A DNA stretch of 64,000 nucleotides. It comes from Candidatus Aphodousia gallistercoris. Lineage in GTDB: Bacteria; Pseudomonadota; Gammaproteobacteria; Burkholderiales; Burkholderiaceae_F. Positions 55,912 to 64,000 of this stretch are shown here, piece after piece (position 1 is the first letter of the stretch; each line of letters begins with the position of its first letter). The notes below the pieces were generated by a model. The model ran no database searches, was not told the origin of the DNA, and worked only from the letters and a program-made list of their open reading frames with translations. Location of the stretch: assembly GCA_018714185.1 (NCBI GenBank), contig DVNT01000047.1, forward strand, positions 1 to 64,000, written 5' to 3'. The translations under genes and the position numbers were made by a program.

Positions 55912-56025
55912 TTAGCCTTGACGCTGTTTGTGACGCGGATCAGAGCAGATCACACGAACAACGCCTTTGCGCTTAATGATCTTGCACTTGCGGCACATTT
56001 TTTTGACCGAAGCGTTAACCTTCAT
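55912..56025 (-). CDS. rpmJ: 50S ribosomal protein L36
   Basis: A 37-residue L36 missing from the ORF track. It translates as [20 protein letters not shown], then [17 protein letters not shown]. The zinc ligands CxxC, C and H are all present, so it is the zinc-binding paralogue. It is 11 bases before rpsM and has GGAGATAAC before its ATG. Confidence 0.96.
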   Translation of the reverse strand: MKVNASVKKMCRKCKIIKRKGVVRVICSDPRHKQRQG

Positions 56026-56242
56026 TGTTATCTCCAACCGTGTAAATTCACGGATCATTGTTGTCCACACGACAGGAAACTCGAGAGGATACTCTCTTTT
56101 TCCTTACTCTTCAAGTTTTTATCTGCGTAGTGCACATCTAAAAACTGTCCGAGACAGAACTAGGAGGATCTCCCCTCCTACTCTGCGTGCTCTCGAGGCC
56201 TGAAGTATGGCCTCGAGCAGACACATTTGACTCTGCAGAATC
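56026..56242 (-). promoter_or_regulatory. secY-rpmJ gap with two hairpins and a probable promoter
   Basis: 217 bases with no infA or other gene. Past the secY stop come a perfect 9-bp stem (CTCGAGGCC/GGCCTCGAG, about 56193-56218) and a second one (AGGAGG/CCTCCT). On the minus strand, TTGAAG (56114-56109), 17 bases, TATCCT (56091-56086) makes a fair promoter for rpmJ and the alpha genes. Confidence 0.55.
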
Positions 56243-57574
56243 CTAGAACCCCGCCGAGCCGAAGCCCTTGAAGTTAGTCTTCTTGAGCAAATTTTCATAC
56301 TGTTGCGACATCATGTACGCCTGAACTTGACTCATGAAATCCATCGTTACGACAACCACGATCAACAAAGACGTGCCGCCGAAATAGAACGGAACATTGA
56401 AACGTAAGTTCAAAAATTCAGGAACCAAGCAGACGAACACCAAGTATATTGCACCGCCGAGCGTCAAACGCAATAACACCTTATCGATGTAGCGTGACGT
56501 TTGCTCACCGGGACGAATACCAGGGACGAACGCACCACTCTTTTTCAAATTCTCTGCCGTTTCGCGCGGATTGAACACCAAAGCCGTGTAGAAATAGGCA
56601 AAGAAAACAATTAATGCTGCATAAAGCAAAGTGTAAAGCGGTTGACCGGGTGACAATGCCGCAGCCAAGTCACGGATCCAACGGGTTGAATCACCGCTCG
56701 TAAACCAACCGGCAAGGGTTGCAGGGAACAAAATCAAAGATGACGCAAAGATCGGCGGAATAACGCCGGACATATTCATCTTCAAAGGCAAATACGACGT
56801 CTGACCGCCGTACAAGCGATTCCCAATTTGACGCTTGGCATAATTAACCGTGATACGGCGTTGACCGCGTTCAATAAAGACCACGAAAGCCGTCACCAAA
56901 GCAACGATGGCAATCACGAAAATCGCAGAGAGCGGGCTGATGGCACCCGTGCTGACCAACTGGAACAAACCAGAAATAGCCGAGGGTAACCCAGCGACGA
57001 TACCGGCGAAAATAATGATGGAAATACCGTTGCCTAAACCGCGCTCAGTGATTTGTTCACCGAGCCACATCAAAAACATCGTACCCGTCACCAAGGACAC
57101 GATACACGTGAAGCGGAACATAAAGCCCGGAGCCAACACGAGACCTGCTTGGGTTTCGAGTGCGACAGCGATACCGAAAGCCTGGAAAATACCTAACAAC
57201 AACGTACCATAACGCGTATATTGGGTGATTTTCCGACGACCCGATTCGCCTTCTTTACGCAAACTTTCAAGCGAAGGCAGAACATACGACAACATCTGCA
57301 TAATAATCGATGCAGAAATGTAGGGCATGATCCCCAACGCAAAAACCGAGAAGCGCGATAAAGCGCCCCCGGAGAACATGTTGAACAGCCCGAGAATACC
57401 GCCCTGTTGCTCCTGAAAGAGCTTGGACAGCATGTCGGGATCGATACCGGGAACCGGCACGTGAGCGCCGATTCGGTACACAACTAAGGCAAGCAGCAGG
57501 AAGATGATACGGCGCTTGAGATCGCCGTACTTACTGCCGCTTGCTTGCTTGTTGGAACTAGGGCTGGTCGCCAC
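56243..57574 (-). CDS. secY: Preprotein translocase subunit SecY
   Basis: A 443-residue ten-helix channel protein of the Sec translocon. The start is the GTG at 57574 with AGGA eight bases before; this gives [22 protein letters not shown] and the same length as E. coli SecY, while the tracked start adds 23 residues. Conserved loops such as [20 protein letters not shown] are present. Second-last gene of the spc group, followed by rpmJ. Confidence 0.97.
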   Translation of the reverse strand: MATSPSSNKQASGSKYGDLKRRIIFLLLALVVYRIGAHVPVPGIDPDMLSKLFQEQQGGILGLFNMFSGGALSRFSVFALGIMPYISASIIMQMLSYVLPSLESLRKEGESGRRKITQYTRYGTLLLGIFQAFGIAVALETQAGLVLAPGFMFRFTCIVSLVTGTMFLMWLGEQITERGLGNGISIIIFAGIVAGLPSAISGLFQLVSTGAISPLSAIFVIAIVALVTAFVVFIERGQRRITVNYAKRQIGNRLYGGQTSYLPLKMNMSGVIPPIFASSLILFPATLAGWFTSGDSTRWIRDLAAALSPGQPLYTLLYAALIVFFAYFYTALVFNPRETAENLKKSGAFVPGIRPGEQTSRYIDKVLLRLTLGGAIYLVFVCLVPEFLNLRFNVPFYFGGTSLLIVVVVTMDFMSQVQAYMMSQQYENLLKKTNFKGFGSAGF

Positions 57575-57596
57575 GTTGTTCTTCCTAAAAAGCGAG

Positions 57597-58034
57597 TTAC
57601 TCTTCCACAGAGCCACCAGCCGCTTCAATAGCAGCCTTGGCACCCTTGGTAGCGCTTACGCCGCGCAAAACAACCTTGCGGGAAATTTCACCCGACAAGA
57701 TCACGCGAGCCGACAAAGCGCGAGCCGAAACGATGTTGGCAGCCTTCAAGACCGACAAATCGATTTCTTCTACGGACAAACCTTGAAGTTCGTTCAAACG
57801 AACTTCTTCGCAGAAGCGGCGAGTCAAAGAAGAAAAACCACGCTTCGGCAGGCGACGATGCAGCGGCATTTGACCGCCTTCGAAGCCGACCTTGTGGAAA
57901 CCACCGGCACGGGACTTTTGACCCTTGTGGCCACGGCCAGCCGTCTTACCCCAACCGGAGCCGACACCGCGACCAACGCGGTGACGAGCACTCTTAGCAC
58001 CCACTGCAGGTTGCAAAGTATTTAATTGCATCAT
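57597..58034 (-). CDS. rplO: 50S ribosomal protein L15
   Basis: A 145-residue L15. The glycine/arginine-rich N-terminus ([23 protein letters not shown]) is typical, and the C-terminal globular domain is complete. Placed between rpmD and secY as in the standard spc order. Confidence 0.97.
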   Translation of the reverse strand: MMQLNTLQPAVGAKSARHRVGRGVGSGWGKTAGRGHKGQKSRAGGFHKVGFEGGQMPLHRRLPKRGFSSLTRRFCEEVRLNELQGLSVEEIDLSVLKAANIVSARALSARVILSGEISRKVVLRGVSATKGAKAAIEAAGGSVEE

Positions 58035-58044
58035 CTACCCCTAA

Positions 58045-58224
58045 TTACTCGGCGCGAACTAAGTACGCAACCTTGGTGATCATGCCACGAACGGCGGGCG
58101 TGTCTTCGAGCTCACGAGTTTGGTTGAGCTTGCGCAAACCCAAACCGCGAAGCGTAGCACGGTGATCAGCTTTCGTGCCGATCGGGCTCTTGATCAACGT
58201 AACTTTAATGGTCTTCTTAGCCAT
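58045..58224 (-). CDS. rpmD: 50S ribosomal protein L30
   Basis: A 59-residue L30 not in the ORF track. It reads [20 protein letters not shown], then [20 protein letters not shown] and [19 protein letters not shown]. The GLGLRK block is the family signature. It stands between rpsE and rplO, its usual place. Confidence 0.96.
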   Translation of the reverse strand: MAKKTIKVTLIKSPIGTKADHRATLRGLGLRKLNQTRELEDTPAVRGMITKVAYLVRAE

Positions 58225-58245
58225 CTCGAAATCTCCTCTTGGGGA

Positions 58246-58767
58246 TTAACCTAAGATTTCTTCGACCGACTTACCGCGCTTGGCAGCAATATCAGCCGGA
58301 GAACGAAGCGCTTCGAGGGCCTTCATCGTAGCGCGAACCATGTTGTACGGGTTCGTAGAACCATGAGCCTTAGCCACGATATTACGAATGCCGATAGCAT
58401 CAAACACAGCGCGCATCGGACCACCGGCGATGATACCGGTACCTTCCGAAGCCGGAAGCAACATCACACGGGCAGCACCATGGTGAGCTTCAACAGCGTG
58501 ATAAATGGTTCCGTTGTTAAGCGGAATCTTTTCCATGCTGTGACGAGCACGTTCCATAGCCTTTTGCACGGCAGCCGGAACTTCACGGCTCTTACCCGTA
58601 CCAATGCCAACGCGGCCATCGCCATCACCAACAACCGTGAGAGCAGCAAACGCCATAATGCGGCCACCCTTCACAACTTTGGTCACGCGGTTTACCGCGA
58701 TCATTTTTTCACGCATGCCGTCGTCAATAGCGTCGACAGCCGCATTCTTTCCTTGAGCCTTAGCCAT
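58246..58767 (-). CDS. rpsE: 30S ribosomal protein S5
   Basis: A 173-residue S5 with the double-stranded RNA-binding-like N-domain ([24 protein letters not shown]) and the block [19 protein letters not shown] of the C-domain. Contributes to decoding fidelity in the 30S subunit. Spc operon. Confidence 0.98.
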   Translation of the reverse strand: MAKAQGKNAAVDAIDDGMREKMIAVNRVTKVVKGGRIMAFAALTVVGDGDGRVGIGTGKSREVPAAVQKAMERARHSMEKIPLNNGTIYHAVEAHHGAARVMLLPASEGTGIIAGGPMRAVFDAIGIRNIVAKAHGSTNPYNMVRATMKALEALRSPADIAAKRGKSVEEILG

Positions 58768-58776
58768 AAGTCCCTC

Positions 58777-59145
58777 TTAGAACTTCAAGCCAGCTTCACG
58801 CGCGGCCTGAGCCAACGCAGCGATGCGGCCATGAAAACGGTAACCGGAACGGTCAAAAGCACACGTTTCAATGCCGGCGGCCTTAGCCTTCTCAGCCAAA
58901 CGCGTACCAATCAACTTGGCGGCATTGATGTTGCCACCACGACCTTGTTCATTTGCCAGCTGAGCGCGCACTTCGGGTTCAACCGTGGAGGCAGAAACCA
59001 AAACACGACCGCCATCAGCACTGATAATGCTGGCATAAATGTGCAAGTTCGTACGATGAACCGTCAAACGATCCATCTTTTGCATCTTAATGCGGGCACG
59101 AGTAGCACGTGCACGACGCAGACGATTTTCTTTCTTATTGAACAT
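58777..59145 (-). CDS. rplR: 50S ribosomal protein L18
   Basis: A 122-residue L18, a 5S rRNA-binding protein. The basic N-terminus ([12 protein letters not shown]) and the block [24 protein letters not shown] are conserved. Spc operon between rplF and rpsE. Confidence 0.97.
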   Translation of the reverse strand: MFNKKENRLRRARATRARIKMQKMDRLTVHRTNLHIYASIISADGGRVLVSASTVEPEVRAQLANEQGRGGNINAAKLIGTRLAEKAKAAGIETCAFDRSGYRFHGRIAALAQAAREAGLKF

Positions 59146-59162
59146 TTTTGTCTCCGCCCCGC

Positions 59163-59696
59163 TTACTTCTTCTTGGTTTCCTTGATCACGACGACTTCGT
59201 CGGCGTAACGAACACCTTTACCCTTATAGGGTTCCGGCGGACGATACCCGCGAATAACGGCAGCCGTTTGACCAACCTGCTGCTTGTTAGCGCCCTTGAT
59301 CACAATTTCCGTTTGACTCGGGGTTTCAGCCTTGATGCCGGCAGGCATCTTGTGCACCACAGGGTGACTAAAGCCGAGCGACAAATTCAACGTGTCACCA
59401 CTGACCTGAGCGCGGAAGCCCACGCCAACCAACGTCAATTTCTTTTCAAAACCGACGCTGACACCCTTGTTCATGTCATTGACCAAAGCACGAATCGTAC
59501 CGGAGGCCGCATTGGCTTCACGGCTATCATCGACTGCTTCAAAGTGCAAATGGTCACCGTCTTGCTTAATCGTCACCAAAGGATTGAGCTTCAAGCTCAA
59601 TTCGCCCTTGGGACCCTTCATGGAGATCAAGCCATCGCCAATCTTGCAATCGACGCCCTTAGCAATGATCACCGCTTCTTTAGCGATTCGCGACAT
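59163..59696 (-). CDS. rplF: 50S ribosomal protein L6
   Basis: A 177-residue L6 with its two related domains; the family C-terminal signature [11 protein letters not shown] is present. Spc operon between rpsH and rplR. Confidence 0.98.
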   Translation of the reverse strand: MSRIAKEAVIIAKGVDCKIGDGLISMKGPKGELSLKLNPLVTIKQDGDHLHFEAVDDSREANAASGTIRALVNDMNKGVSVGFEKKLTLVGVGFRAQVSGDTLNLSLGFSHPVVHKMPAGIKAETPSQTEIVIKGANKQQVGQTAAVIRGYRPPEPYKGKGVRYADEVVVIKETKKK

Positions 59697-59714
59697 TCTT
59701 ATATCCCTCCTCGC

Positions 59715-60110
59715 TTAAGCAACGTAACAAAGAACTTCACCACCGATGCCGGCTTCGCGAGCCTTACGATCGGTCATCACACCCTTCGGGGTGGAAACAA
59801 TCGCAATACCCAAACCGTTCATCACTTGGGGAATCGTTTCGTGGTTCTTGTACACGCGCAAGCCCGGACGAGAAACGCGCTCGAGGCGTTCGATCACGGG
59901 ACGACCGGCGTAATACTTCAAACCGACGTGTAATTCAGGCTTACCTTCGTTAGCAACGACCGTAAACCCATCAATGTATCCTTCATCCTTCAAGACTTGG
60001 GCGATAGCCACCTTCAACTTCGAGGAGGGCATCACCACTTCCGTCTTGTCGACAGTCTGACCGTTACGAATACGGGTCAACATATCGGCGATCGGATCAC
60101 TCATGCTCAT
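59715..60110 (-). CDS. rpsH: 30S ribosomal protein S8
   Basis: A 131-residue S8 ([18 protein letters not shown]). The C-terminal block [23 protein letters not shown] is typical. GAGGAG lies before the first ATG (60110); the second Met two codons on is an alternative. S8 is the spc operon repressor in E. coli. Confidence 0.98.
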   Translation of the reverse strand: MSMSDPIADMLTRIRNGQTVDKTEVVMPSSKLKVAIAQVLKDEGYIDGFTVVANEGKPELHVGLKYYAGRPVIERLERVSRPGLRVYKNHETIPQVMNGLGIAIVSTPKGVMTDRKAREAGIGGEVLCYVA

Positions 60111-60124
60111 GATAATCTCCTCGC

Positions 60125-60430
60125 TTACCAGCTAGCCTTGACAAGGCCAGGAATATCACCGCGCATAGCGGCTTCGCGGATCTTGCCGCGGGCCAAGCCG
60201 AACTTGCGGAACGTGCCACGGGGACGACCCGTCAAACCACAACGATTGCGAAGACGGCAGGGACTGGCGTCACGGGGCAACAATTGCAATTGATGACGAG
60301 CTTCCATGCGCTCTTCAAAGGAGCGCGAGGCGTCATTAATGACCGCTTTCAAAGCGGCGCGCTTTTCCGCGAACTTAGCGACCGTACGGGCGCGCTTCAA
60401 GTCACGGTTAATCAGTGCGAGTTTAGCCAA
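60125..60430 (-). CDS. rpsN: 30S ribosomal protein S14, zinc-free type
   Basis: A 101-residue S14 of the longer form without the CxxC...CxxC zinc motif; only one cysteine is seen ([17 protein letters not shown] contains C-x5-C). The C-terminal block [19 protein letters not shown] is conserved. Confidence 0.97.
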   Translation of the reverse strand: MAKLALINRDLKRARTVAKFAEKRAALKAVINDASRSFEERMEARHQLQLLPRDASPCRLRNRCGLTGRPRGTFRKFGLARGKIREAAMRGDIPGLVKASW

Positions 60431-60442
60431 TTCACACCTCGA

Positions 60443-60982
60443 TTAATTGCGGAACGGAAAGCGGAAAGCGGCAAGAAGAGCCTTAGCTTCTTCGTCGGTT
60501 TTCGCAGTCGTCGTGATGGAAATATTCATCCCACGAATCTTATCGATCTTGTCGTATTCGATTTCGGGGAAGATGATTTGTTCTTTAAGACCGATGTTGT
60601 AGTTGCCGCGGCCATCAAAAGAGCGACCAGAGACACCACGGAAGTCACGAACACGCGGGAAAGCGATCGTGATCAAACGGTCCAAGAAGTCGTACATACG
60701 TTCGCCACGCAAAGTGACCATGCAACCGATCGGCATATTTTCGCGGATCTTAAAGTTAGCGATGGCCTTGCGGGTCTTAGTCACCACCGGCTTTTGACCG
60801 GCAATCTTGGTGAGATCGGCAACAGCGTTGTCGATCAACTTTTTGTCGTTAACCGCTTCGCCGACACCCATGTTCAACGTGATCTTCGTGATACGCGGAA
60901 CTTGCATCGTGGTTTTGTAGCCGAACTTCTTAATCAATTCGGGAACAATGGCTTCACGGTAGAGAGTTTGGAAACGAGACAT
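60443..60982 (-). CDS. rplE: 50S ribosomal protein L5
   Basis: A 179-residue L5 that binds 5S rRNA and contacts the 30S subunit. Conserved blocks are [40 protein letters not shown] and [20 protein letters not shown]. Confidence 0.98.
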   Translation of the reverse strand: MSRFQTLYREAIVPELIKKFGYKTTMQVPRITKITLNMGVGEAVNDKKLIDNAVADLTKIAGQKPVVTKTRKAIANFKIRENMPIGCMVTLRGERMYDFLDRLITIAFPRVRDFRGVSGRSFDGRGNYNIGLKEQIIFPEIEYDKIDKIRGMNISITTTAKTDEEAKALLAAFRFPFRN

Positions 60983-60997
60983 TCGATTTACCCTCTA

Positions 60998-61318
60998 TTA
61001 AGCCTTAGCGCCGACAACACTGCCGTCGCTCTTAAACACGCGAACCTTCTTACCGTCGACTACTTTAAAGCCAACGCGTTCGCCCTTACCTGTTGCCGGA
61101 TTCACGAGCATAACGTTCGATTGATCAATCGGCATAACCTTGTTTTCAATCCCGCCGGTAACACCCATCATCGGGTTCGGGCGACGGTGCTTCTTAACAA
61201 CATTAATGCCTTCAACCGTCACATGACGATCGTCAACGCGGGAGAGCACGGTACCGCGCTTGCCCTTGTCTCGGCCGGTGATAACGATAACTTCGTCACC
61301 TTTACGGATGCGTTGCAT
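60998..61318 (-). CDS. rplX: 50S ribosomal protein L24
   Basis: A 106-residue L24 with the N-terminal KOW motif ([20 protein letters not shown]) and the block [12 protein letters not shown]. Placed between rplN and rplE. Confidence 0.98.
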   Translation of the reverse strand: MQRIRKGDEVIVITGRDKGKRGTVLSRVDDRHVTVEGINVVKKHRRPNPMMGVTGGIENKVMPIDQSNVMLVNPATGKGERVGFKVVDGKKVRVFKSDGSVVGAKA

Positions 61319-61329
61319 CGCGCCTCTCC

Positions 61330-61698
61330 TTACAAAACTTCCGGAGCCAAGGAAACGATCTTCATAAATTGTTCCGTACGCAATTCACGCGTAACCGGCC
61401 CGAAGATACGAGTTCCGATAGGTTCCAACTTAGAATTAAGCAGAACAGCGGCATTGCCATCAAAAGAGATGGAAGAACCGTCTGCACGACGAACGCCCTT
61501 GGCGGTACGAACGACAACAGCGTTGTACACTTCGCCCTTCTTGACGCGGCCGCGAGGAGCAGCTTCCTTCACCGTCACCTTGATGACATCACCGATGTTA
61601 GCGTAACGGCGCTTAGAGCCGCCTAACACCTTGATACACATCACCGAACGTGCGCCAGTGTTATCAGCGACGTCCAGCTTGGTTTGCATCTGAATCAT
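61330..61698 (-). CDS. rplN: 50S ribosomal protein L14
   Basis: A 122-residue L14 ([27 protein letters not shown]). First gene of the spc operon. A 214-base gap with a promoter and hairpins precedes it. Confidence 0.98.
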   Translation of the reverse strand: MIQMQTKLDVADNTGARSVMCIKVLGGSKRRYANIGDVIKVTVKEAAPRGRVKKGEVYNAVVVRTAKGVRRADGSSISFDGNAAVLLNSKLEPIGTRIFGPVTRELRTEQFMKIVSLAPEVL

Positions 61699-61912
61699 GA
61701 TTTCCTAATTCCCAACTTATTCCGCCATGCGGATAGTATTGGTCCCGTTATGGGAGGAAGAACAACCAAATAACTCTGCGGAAGCCCGAAATTGCTCGGG
61801 GTGCTCGGCTATTCAGTGCCCTTGACGAATACAGTTGAGGTTGTCATGACGACAACCCCAACCACGAAGCCGCAAGTATATCTAAAAATTAGAAAACTTG
61901 CAAAACTTTTTA
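61699..61912 (-). promoter_or_regulatory. Promoter and structured leader of the spc operon
   Basis: On the minus strand TTGCAA (61903-61898), 17 bases, TATACT (61880-61875) is a strong promoter. The roughly 170-base leader that follows holds a 12-bp stem with one wobble (GTTGAGGTTGTC with GACAACCCCAAC, about 61831-61859) and a CCCGA/TCGGG hairpin. These could bind a regulatory ribosomal protein. Confidence 0.75.
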
Positions 61913-62188
61913 TTAGATGATTTCGGCCTTCTTCAAAACCTTGGTCACAGTCCAAGACTTGGTCTTGGAGATGGGACGGGTTTCAGCGATTTCAACCGTA
62001 TCACCTTCAGTTAAGTCGTTCGTTTCGCTGTGAACGTGGTACTTCTTAGAGACCAACACAAACTTGCCATACAGCGGATGCTTAACTTTACGTTCAACGA
62101 GAACCGTAACCGTCTTTTGCATCTTGTTGCTGACAACTTTGCCAACCAACGTACGAGTCAACGACGTGTTTTGATTTTCTTGTGTCAT
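61913..62188 (-). CDS. rpsQ: 30S ribosomal protein S17
   Basis: A 91-residue S17. The core reads [22 protein letters not shown], then [17 protein letters not shown] and the block ISKTKSWTV. The start overlaps the rpmC stop by 4 bases. Last gene of the S10 operon. Confidence 0.98.
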   Translation of the reverse strand: MTQENQNTSLTRTLVGKVVSNKMQKTVTVLVERKVKHPLYGKFVLVSKKYHVHSETNDLTEGDTVEIAETRPISKTKSWTVTKVLKKAEII

Positions 62189-62379
62189 TTCGAGGCCGCC
62201 TTTTGAGCGAGAATCGTGCGAACGCGCGCGATATCACGACGCGTCGTGCGCAACTGATTCGTGTTTTGAAGTTGTTGGGTTCCGTGTTGCATGCGCAATT
62301 TAAAGTGCGCTTGCATCAAGTCAGCCAGTTCCTTCTTAAGCGCAGCCTCATCTATGGCGCGCAATTCTTTTGCGTTCAT
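62185..62379 (-). CDS. rpmC: 50S ribosomal protein L29
   Basis: A 64-residue two-helix protein ([21 protein letters not shown]) with the conserved [21 protein letters not shown] second half. It lies at the peptide exit tunnel and helps dock SRP and trigger factor. ATGA overlap with rpsQ. Confidence 0.97.
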   Translation of the reverse strand: MNAKELRAIDEAALKKELADLMQAHFKLRMQHGTQQLQNTNQLRTTRRDIARVRTILAQKAASK

Positions 62380-62391
62380 TGCCGTCTCTCC

Positions 62392-62808
62392 TTACATGCC
62401 GACTTGGCGGACAACAAACGTGGTCTTGACCGGCAACTTGGCTGCGGCGAGAGCAAAAGCTTCGCGAGCCAACGCTTCGTCAACCCCGTCCATTTCATAA
62501 AGTACGCGACCCGGTTGAACCAAGGCTACCCAGTATTCCGGATTACCCTTACCGTTACCCATACGGACTTCGGCAGGCTTTTCAGAAATGGGCTTATCCG
62601 GGAATACACGAATCCACACGCGGCCACCACGCTTGATATGGCGAGTAATGGCACGACGAGCGGCTTCGATTTGTCGAGCCGTAAGACGACCGCGTTCGAG
62701 CGTCTTCAGACCAAATTGACCGAAGGACACATTGGCGCCGCGAGTGGCTAAACCATAGTTGCGGCCCTTTTGATCCTTACGGTACTTGCGTCGATTAGGT
62801 TGCAACAT
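62392..62808 (-). CDS. rplP: 50S ribosomal protein L16
   Basis: A 138-residue L16 ([24 protein letters not shown]) with the block [23 protein letters not shown]-type and [20 protein letters not shown]. It lies 3 bases past rpsC. Confidence 0.98.
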   Translation of the reverse strand: MLQPNRRKYRKDQKGRNYGLATRGANVSFGQFGLKTLERGRLTARQIEAARRAITRHIKRGGRVWIRVFPDKPISEKPAEVRMGNGKGNPEYWVALVQPGRVLYEMDGVDEALAREAFALAAAKLPVKTTFVVRQVGM

Positions 62809-62811
62809 CGC

Positions 62812-63648
62812 TTATTCTCCGTCTTTTTCAGCAGCCGGTGCAGCTTTCTTAGCGCGGCGTACGGGCTTCTTATCAGCCTTTTCGCCGTTAGCAGCGGCAG
62901 CATCCGTCTTTTCCGACGTCTTGCGAGCACGACGAGCGGCAGGCTTGCCAGCACGATCTCCAGCAGGACGACGAGAACGACGATCATCACGTTCAGTCTT
63001 TTCTTGAGCTTGAGCTTCTTCACCGAAGTTGTCGCCCTTATAGACCCACACCTTCACGCCGATCACGCCATACGTCGTGTTGGCTTCGGAGAAGCCGTAG
63101 TCGATGTTGGCACGAAGGGTATGAAGCGGAACGCGGCCTTCACGGTACCATTCGGTACGAGCAATTTCAGCGCCGTTCAAACGACCGGCGGACATGATCT
63201 TAATGCCCTTGGCGCCCAAACGCATGGCGTTTTGCATGGCACGCTTCATGGCACGACGGAACATCACACGCTTTTCCAATTGCTGCGTGATGCTGTCAGC
63301 GATCAATTGAGCATCAAGTTCCGGACGACGAATTTCTTCGATGTTGACATGCACCGGCACGCCCATCATCTTTTGAACTTCGTTCTTCAAAACTTCGATG
63401 TCTTGGCCTTGCTTGCCGATCACCACACCCGGACGGGCGGAGTAAATCGTGATGCGAGCGTTCTTAGCAGGACGTTCGATCAAAATGCGGCTAACAGAGG
63501 CATTGCGCAATTTCTTTTGCAAGAAGCTGCGAACTTTCAAATCTTCACCCAAGGTACGGGCAAAATCACGGCCTTCCGCGTACCAACGCGAGGTCCAATC
63601 ACGCGTCACGGGGAGACGGAAGCCGGTGGGGTTAATTTTCTGTCCCAT
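62812..63648 (-). CDS. rpsC: 30S ribosomal protein S3 with long basic C-terminal tail
   Basis: A 278-residue S3. The KH domain contains [16 protein letters not shown], and the C-domain block [20 protein letters not shown] is conserved up to about residue 210. A tail of some 65 residues rich in Arg, Lys and Ala follows ([20 protein letters not shown]), making it longer than the 233-residue E. coli protein. Extended S3 tails occur in other betaproteobacteria. Confidence 0.97.
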   Translation of the reverse strand: MGQKINPTGFRLPVTRDWTSRWYAEGRDFARTLGEDLKVRSFLQKKLRNASVSRILIERPAKNARITIYSARPGVVIGKQGQDIEVLKNEVQKMMGVPVHVNIEEIRRPELDAQLIADSITQQLEKRVMFRRAMKRAMQNAMRLGAKGIKIMSAGRLNGAEIARTEWYREGRVPLHTLRANIDYGFSEANTTYGVIGVKVWVYKGDNFGEEAQAQEKTERDDRRSRRPAGDRAGKPAARRARKTSEKTDAAAANGEKADKKPVRRAKKAAPAAEKDGE

Positions 63649-63657
63649 GATTCACCT

Positions 63658-64000
63658 TTACTTCTTAACGTTAGCGTCACCGACGGACACGTAAATGTGG
63701 CAGGTTTGCTTATTAATGCGCGTACCACGGCCTTTGGCGCGAGCACCGAAACGGCGCAACGTCGTAGCCTTTTCCACATAGATCTTCGTTACACGCAAAT
63801 CATCGATATCAGCGCCATCGTTATGTTCAGCGTTGGCGATAGCCGACTCAAGCGCCTTCTTAATGATCACAGCAGCTTTTTTCTGCGTGAACGTAAGAAT
63901 GTTTAAAGCCTTATCCACGGGCTTACCGCGGACGAGGTCGGCGACTAAACGGCCCTTTTGAGCCGAAAGACGAACGCCACGAACAATAGCAGAGGTTTCC
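63658..64000 (-). CDS. rplV: 50S ribosomal protein L22, cut at the window edge
   Basis: Reading past the tracked GTG start, the frame stays open to the edge and begins [20 protein letters not shown], which matches the normal L22 start after Met. The missing part is therefore only about the first two bases of the start codon. The block [20 protein letters not shown] is diagnostic. L22 lines the exit tunnel. S10 operon, 9 bases before rpsC. Confidence 0.96.
   Translation of the reverse strand, partial: ETSAIVRGVRLSAQKGRLVADLVRGKPVDKALNILTFTQKKAAVIIKKALESAIANAEHNDGADIDDLRVTKIYVEKATTLRRFGARAKGRGTRINKQTCHIYVSVGDANVKK

Noticed and set aside
56026-56242. infA between secY and rpmJ
   Set aside because: I translated this gap on the minus strand and found no frame resembling initiation factor 1.
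57504-61606. Long plus-strand ORFs opposite the ribosomal protein genes, up to 440 residues
   Set aside because: They are antisense shadows caused by the strong codon bias of the ribosomal genes; their sequences have no protein-like motifs.

Overview
The window is a 64 kb piece of chromosome from a betaproteobacterium, most likely a gut member of the Burkholderiales close to Sutterella, Parasutterella or Turicimonas. This rests on gene order and families, not on a search. The pointers are hemA-prfA-prmC, mlaFEDACB-murA-HIT-tatABC, sspA-sspB, cyaY divergent from lptM-lysA, a Mg-type HemB, and an arylsulfate sulfotransferase next to its own DsbL/DsbI pair. I see no prophage, insertion sequence or CRISPR array.

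Layout. 0.2-3 kb: a metal-resistance unit (ArsR-type repressor, free CxxC metal-binding protein, Zn/Cd/Pb P-type ATPase) with three copies of one inverted repeat around its promoters. 3-7.4 kb: a LysR regulator, periplasmic aryl sulfotransferase (AssT) and the dedicated disulfide pair DsbL/DsbI. 7.4-10.2 kb: a long structured leader followed by a polar amino acid (probably cystine) ABC transporter. 10.3-16.4 kb: aldehyde dehydrogenase, then a minus-strand group with an M20 peptidase, a PuuD-like glutamine amidotransferase, YhdT and PanF, and a DUF697-like protein. 16.4-19.8 kb: hemA, prfA, prmC. 19.8-27.9 kb: a Dpp/Opp-type ABC importer with a fused double ATPase, an alkaline-phosphatase-superfamily hydrolase and SerB, preceded by a good Pho-box match. 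28-32.8 kb: an M20 amidohydrolase, a flavodoxin/ferredoxin fusion, a tandem universal stress protein, homoserine dehydrogenase and tRNA-Thr. 32.8-44 kb: sspB, sspA, a YddG-like exporter, a Nif3 protein, tatABC, a HIT protein, murA, the Mla lipid-transport operon and a thioesterase. 44-52.6 kb: PBP1A, cyaY, lptM, lysA, an AspT/YidE-type antiporter, engB, hemB, hslR. 52.6-64 kb: the alpha, spc and S10 ribosomal protein operons on the minus strand, running off the window inside rplV.

How the parts work together. AssT needs a disulfide that DsbL/DsbI supply. The Mla proteins return phospholipid from the outer to the inner membrane. The ABC importer with two phosphoester hydrolases under a probable PhoB site reads as a phosphate-starvation uptake and breakdown route for an organophosphate.

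The observations I rate highest are the Pho-box/importer/hydrolase operon, two related hairpin leaders that sit directly in front of the start codons of two unrelated genes without a Shine-Dalgarno sequence (ABC permease and PBP1A), and the three-operator metal-resistance unit. Three genes too short for the ORF track (lptM, rpmJ, rpmD) were found by translating the sequence by hand.
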